NCBI RefSeq assembly: GCF_001954195.1
Contig: NZ_MBES01000070.1
Span: forward strand, 62,001-126,000
DNA from: Mycobacterium sp. IS-1264
GTDB taxonomy: Bacteria > Actinomycetota > Actinomycetes > Mycobacteriales > Mycobacteriaceae
Direction: 5' to 3'
DNA: 64,000 bases
The number at the start of each line of letters is the position of its first letter. Positions within the stretch are counted from its first letter, which is position 1. The position numbers and the translations under genes were made by a program. A model generated the notes under the pieces. The model was not told the origin of the DNA and made no database searches. It saw nothing but the letters and a program-made list of their open reading frames with translations. Below, one piece after another: positions 60,877-64,000 of this stretch.

Positions 60877-63042
60877 CTACAGCATGCAGGACACGCAGCC
60901 CTCGACCTCGGTGCCTTCCAGCGCCAGCTGACGCAGCCGGATGTAGTACAGCGTCTTGATTCCCTTGCGCCAGGCGTAGATCTGCGCCTTGTTCACGTCG
61001 CGGGTGGTGGCGGTGTCCTTGAAGAACAGCGTCAGCGAAAGCCCCTGGTCCACGTGCTGGGTGGCCGCGGCGTAGGTGTCGATGATCTTCTCGTAGCCGA
61101 TCTCGTAGGCGTCCTGGTAGTACTCCAGGTTGTCGTTGGTCATGTAGGGCGCCGGGTAGTAGACCCGCCCGATCTTGCCCTCCTTGCGGATTTCGACCTT
61201 CGACACGATGGGGTGGATCGACGACGTCGAGTGGTTGATGTAGGAGATCGACCCGGTCGGCGGCACCGCCTGCAGATTCTGGTTGTAGATGCCGTGCGCC
61301 TGGACCGATTCCTTGAGTCGCTTCCAATCGTCCTGCGTGGGAATGCGGATCTCGGCGTCGGCGAACAGCTGACGCACTTTGTCGGTCGCCGGCTCCCACA
61401 CCTGCTCGGTGTACTTGTCGAAGAACTCGCCCGACGCGTACTTGGACCGCTCGAAACCCTTGAAGTGCGTGCCGCGTTCGATCGCGATCCGGTTGGAGGC
61501 CCGCAGCGCGTGATACAGCACCGTGTAGAAGTAGATGTTGGTGAAGTCGACACCTTCCTCGGAACCGTAGAAGATGCCCTCGCGGGCCAGGTAGCCGTGC
61601 AGGTTCATCTGCCCGAGCCCGATCGCGTGAGAATCGTTGTTGCCCTGCTCGATTGAGGGCACCGAGGTGATGTGCGTCTGGTCACTGACCGCGGTTAGCG
61701 CGCGGATCGCGACCTCGATCGACTGGGCGAAGTCCGGCGAGTCCATCGTCTTCGCGATGTTCAGCGATCCCAGGTTGCACGAAATGTCTTTGCCCACTTT
61801 GGCATACGACAAGTCGTCGTTGAACACCGACGGAGTCGACACCTGCAGGATCTCCGAGCACAGGTTGGAGTGGGTGATCTTGCCCTCGATGGGATTGGCC
61901 CGGTTCACCGTGTCCTCGTACATGATGTACGGGTAGCCGGACTCGAACTGCAGCTCGGCCAGCGTCTGGAAGAACTCCCGTGCCTTGATCTTGGTCTTGC
62001 GGATGCGCGCGTCGTCGACCATCTCGTAGTACTTCTCGGTCACCGAGATGTCGGCGAACGGCAGGCCGTAGACCCGCTCGACGTCGTACGGCGAGAACAG
62101 GTACATGTCCTCGTTCTTCTTGGCCAGCTCGAAGGTGATGTCGGGGATCACCACCCCCAGGCTGAGCGTCTTGATGCGGATCTTCTCATCGGCGTTCTCC
62201 CGCTTGGTGTCCAGGAAGCGGTAGATGTCGGGGTGGTGCGCATGCAGGTACACCGCGCCGGCGCCCTGGCGCGCTCCCAGCTGATTGGCGTAGGAGAAGG
62301 AATCCTCGAGCAGCTTCATGATGGGAATGACGCCCGAGGACTGGTTCTCGATGTTCTTGATCGGCGCGCCGTGCTCGCGAATGTTGGAGAGCAGCAAGGC
62401 AACTCCCCCGCCGCGCTTGGACAGCTGCAGGGCGGAGTTGATCGATCGCCCGATCGACTCCATGTTGTCCTCGATGCGCAAAAGGAAGCACGAAACCGGT
62501 TCACCGCGCTGCTTCTTGCCCGAGTTCAAGAACGTCGGGGTGGCCGGCTGGAACCGGCCGTCGATGATCTCGTCGACCAGCTTCTCGGCCAGCCCGGTGT
62601 CGCCGGCCGCCAGCGTCAGCGCGACCATGACCACGCGGTCCTCGAAGCGCTCCAGGTAGCGCTTGCCGTCGAATGTCTTCAGCGTGTAGGAGGTGTAGTA
62701 CTTGAACGCGCCGAGGAACGTCGGGAAGCGGAACTTCTTGGCGTAGGCGCGGTCCAGCAGCTCCTTGACGAAGTTGCGCGAGTACTGGTCGAGAACCTCA
62801 CGCTCGTAATAGTTTTCGCGAATCAGGTAGTCGAGCTTCTCGTCCTGATTGTGGAAGAAGACCGTGTTCTGGTTGACGTGCTCCAGGAAGTACTGGCGCG
62901 CCGCCAGCACGTCCTTGTCGAACTGAATCCTGCCGTCCTTGTCGTACAGGTTCAGCATCGCGTTCAGAGCGTGGTAGTCCGTCTCTTCGGGCACCACGTG
63001 CGTGCCGGCGGCTACAGGCTCTGCAGTGACGGTTGGTGGCAC
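60877..63042 (-). CDS. nrdE: Class Ib ribonucleotide reductase alpha subunit
   Basis: Catalytic subunit reducing ribonucleoside diphosphates. 721 residues from GTG at 63042, chosen because GGAAGG lies 7 bases upstream; the TTG at 63057 is rejected. Active-site features: NSGKKQRGEPVSCFLLRIED, SCNLGSLN (~Cys), PPTGSISYINHSTSSIHP and C-terminal redox pair in GCVSCML. No N-terminal ATP-cone, as expected for NrdE. Overlaps nrdI by 31 bp; operon nrdH-nrdI-nrdE. Confidence 0.97.
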   Translation of the reverse strand: MPPTVTAEPVAAGTHVVPEETDYHALNAMLNLYDKDGRIQFDKDVLAARQYFLEHVNQNTVFFHNQDEKLDYLIRENYYEREVLDQYSRNFVKELLDRAYAKKFRFPTFLGAFKYYTSYTLKTFDGKRYLERFEDRVVMVALTLAAGDTGLAEKLVDEIIDGRFQPATPTFLNSGKKQRGEPVSCFLLRIEDNMESIGRSINSALQLSKRGGGVALLLSNIREHGAPIKNIENQSSGVIPIMKLLEDSFSYANQLGARQGAGAVYLHAHHPDIYRFLDTKRENADEKIRIKTLSLGVVIPDITFELAKKNEDMYLFSPYDVERVYGLPFADISVTEKYYEMVDDARIRKTKIKAREFFQTLAELQFESGYPYIMYEDTVNRANPIEGKITHSNLCSEILQVSTPSVFNDDLSYAKVGKDISCNLGSLNIAKTMDSPDFAQSIEVAIRALTAVSDQTHITSVPSIEQGNNDSHAIGLGQMNLHGYLAREGIFYGSEEGVDFTNIYFYTVLYHALRASNRIAIERGTHFKGFERSKYASGEFFDKYTEQVWEPATDKVRQLFADAEIRIPTQDDWKRLKESVQAHGIYNQNLQAVPPTGSISYINHSTSSIHPIVSKVEIRKEGKIGRVYYPAPYMTNDNLEYYQDAYEIGYEKIIDTYAAATQHVDQGLSLTLFFKDTATTRDVNKAQIYAWRKGIKTLYYIRLRQLALEGTEVEGCVSCML

Positions 63043-63464
63043 GTCTGTTCCTTCCAAAAGTCAGCTAGACCGGCCCGGACGGCATCCACGTCGTCCGGGG
63101 TTCCCATCAGTTCGAAGCGGTAGAGGTACGGAACGCCGCACTTGCGGGAGACCACTTCACCCGCGTAGGCGAATTCCGCACCGAAGTTGTTGTTGCCCGC
63201 CGCGATGACGCCGCGGATCAACGATCGGTTGCGCTCGTTGTTCAAAAAGGCGATGACCTGTTTGGGGACGTAGCCACCGTCGTTGATGTCCGGGGTGGCC
63301 CGGCCGCCGCCGTACGTCGGCAGAATCAGCACGTACGGCTGATCGACCTCGATCCGGCCATGCAGCGGGATTCGGGTGGCGGGAACACCCAGCTTCTGCA
63401 CGAAGCGATGGGTGTTCTCCGACACCGACGAAAAATAGACCAGGTTGCGCTGCGTGGTGTCCAT
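63012..63464 (-). CDS. nrdI: NrdI flavodoxin for class Ib reductase
   Basis: 150-residue FMN flavodoxin-like protein that supplies superoxide to load the Mn2-tyrosyl radical of NrdF. FMN loops YFSSVSENTHRFVQ, LPTYGGGR and GNNNFGAEF. AGGAGG 9 bases before ATG. Between nrdH (35 bp upstream) and nrdE (31 bp overlap). Confidence 0.97.
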   Translation of the reverse strand: MDTTQRNLVYFSSVSENTHRFVQKLGVPATRIPLHGRIEVDQPYVLILPTYGGGRATPDINDGGYVPKQVIAFLNNERNRSLIRGVIAAGNNNFGAEFAYAGEVVSRKCGVPYLYRFELMGTPDDVDAVRAGLADFWKEQTCHQPSLQSL

Positions 63465-63499
63465 GGCACCGCAACCTCCTTACTTACTCATCTACAGCA

Positions 63500-63739
63500 C
63501 TAGGCGCTCAGCGCGGCTCCAGCAAGCGCCTTGATGCGATCGGGCCGGAAGCCGGACCAGTGGTCGTTGCCGGCCACCACCACGGGGGCCTGCAGGTAGC
63601 CCAGCGCCATCACGTAGTCGCGGGACTCGGAGTCCAGGGTGATGTCGACCTTGTCGTAGGCGATGCCCTGTTTGTCCAGAGCCTTGAAGGTGGCGCTGCA
63701 CTGCACGCACGCCGGCTTGGTGTACACGGTAACGCTCAT
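63500..63739 (-). CDS. nrdH: NrdH-redoxin
   Basis: 79-residue glutaredoxin-like electron donor for NrdEF, reduced by thioredoxin reductase. Active site CVQC at residues 11-14 and the NrdH-specific end WSGFRPDRIKAL. GGAG 8 bases before the ATG. First gene of nrdHIE; the 261 bp upstream to the window edge hold no gene but a candidate NrdR box. Confidence 0.97.
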   Translation of the reverse strand: MSVTVYTKPACVQCSATFKALDKQGIAYDKVDITLDSESRDYVMALGYLQAPVVVAGNDHWSGFRPDRIKALAGAALSA

Positions 63740-63940
63740 GGATGCCGCTCCTTTGCGGAAGGGAACTTATTACGGACTGGCAACTGCTGGGGGTACTACG
63801 TCTGCGCTATGTTCAGCGGCCCGTCAAGGCCCCAGATTCCCGTTTTGCGGAGGTCAGGCCGAACGGCCTGGCGGTACCGATTCCGGGAGGTGCCCCACGC
63901 CCGGCCAGCTTGGGGATTCTGGGATCTGCCGGTGCTCGAA

Positions 63941-63956
63941 ACACTACACCTAGTGG
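63941..63956. promoter_or_regulatory. Candidate NrdR box upstream of nrdHIE
   Basis: ACACTACACCTAGTGG matches the NrdR consensus ACACWATATCTWGTGT at about 13 of 16 positions and lies 202 bp before nrdH. Immediately beyond it is a second palindrome CGACAA-G-TTGTCG (63958-63970). NrdR boxes usually occur in pairs; a clear second box was not found inside the window. Confidence 0.5.
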
Positions 63957-64000
63957 CCGACAAGTTGTCGAGATACAAGATGTTCGGAATAACAATTTTG

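Noticed and set aside
1..64000. CRISPR array, tRNA/rRNA genes, complete insertion sequences, prophage
   Set aside because: No regularly spaced repeats, cloverleaf sequences, transposase or phage genes were seen while reading the window and the protein translations.

Overview
The window is a contiguous piece of a high-GC slow-grower-type Mycobacterium chromosome. Gene order follows the M. tuberculosis H37Rv segment Rv2994 to Rv3053c almost gene for gene: leuB-serA1, ilvBNC, cfp6, DoxX, lppZ, gatB, pfkA, gatA-gatC, ligA, lpqA, mnmA-iscS, etfBA, the methylglucose lipopolysaccharide cluster, serB2, ctaD, fecB, adhC and nrdF2/nrdEIH. The H37Rv comparison is from memory, not from a search. Accessory genes interrupting this order suggest a non-tuberculous species, possibly near the M. 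avium complex, but the sequence alone does not fix the species.

Layout. 1-9.5 kb: end of an MFS transporter, then leucine and serine biosynthesis (leuB, serA), a phytoene-dehydrogenase-like flavoprotein with a WrbA-type quinone reductase, and the ilvB-ilvN-ilvC operon, preceded by an 11-residue Leu/Val/Ile-rich leader peptide and an intrinsic terminator (an attenuator). 9.5-18.7 kb: Cfp6, DoxX, LppZ, the GatCAB tRNA amidotransferase subunits, PfkA, an ACT-domain protein, and an extra MinD/EspI-like ATPase between gatB and pfkA. 18.7-25.9 kb: an inserted tetR-mmpS-mmpL efflux/lipid export unit, ligA, and an inserted SRPBCC-arsR pair. 25.9-33.6 kb: a MetE-like protein, LpqA, MnmA, IscS, a PlsC acyltransferase, a GNAT protein and electron transfer flavoprotein. 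The esx/PE/PPE block and IS1081 that I remember between lpqA and trmU in H37Rv are absent.

33.8-47.2 kb: the methylglucose lipopolysaccharide-type locus (methyltransferase, GH57 branching enzyme, GT4 glucosyltransferase, acyltransferase) with an added TspO gene and several lipoproteins, then a tightly coupled minus-strand run (ABC ATPase, NUDIX, EchA17, two methyltransferases). 47.2-53.5 kb: SerB2, cytochrome c oxidase subunit I, FecB, AdhC and small proteins. 53.5-64 kb: class Ib ribonucleotide reductase split into nrdF2 and nrdHIE. Between them lie an accessory block (TetR, FAD oxidoreductase, SRPBCC protein, second TetR, universal stress protein) and the conserved Baeyer-Villiger-type monooxygenase with its TetR.

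Most of the new material is regulatory: the ilvB attenuator, four sets of palindromic operators next to regulator genes, a dispersed 58-62 bp inverted repeat seen three times, and candidate NrdR boxes at both nrd loci. No tRNA, rRNA, CRISPR array or complete insertion sequence was seen. No stretch over 300 bases lacks a gene; the longest gaps are 63740-64000 (261 bases) and 10789-11027 (239 bases).
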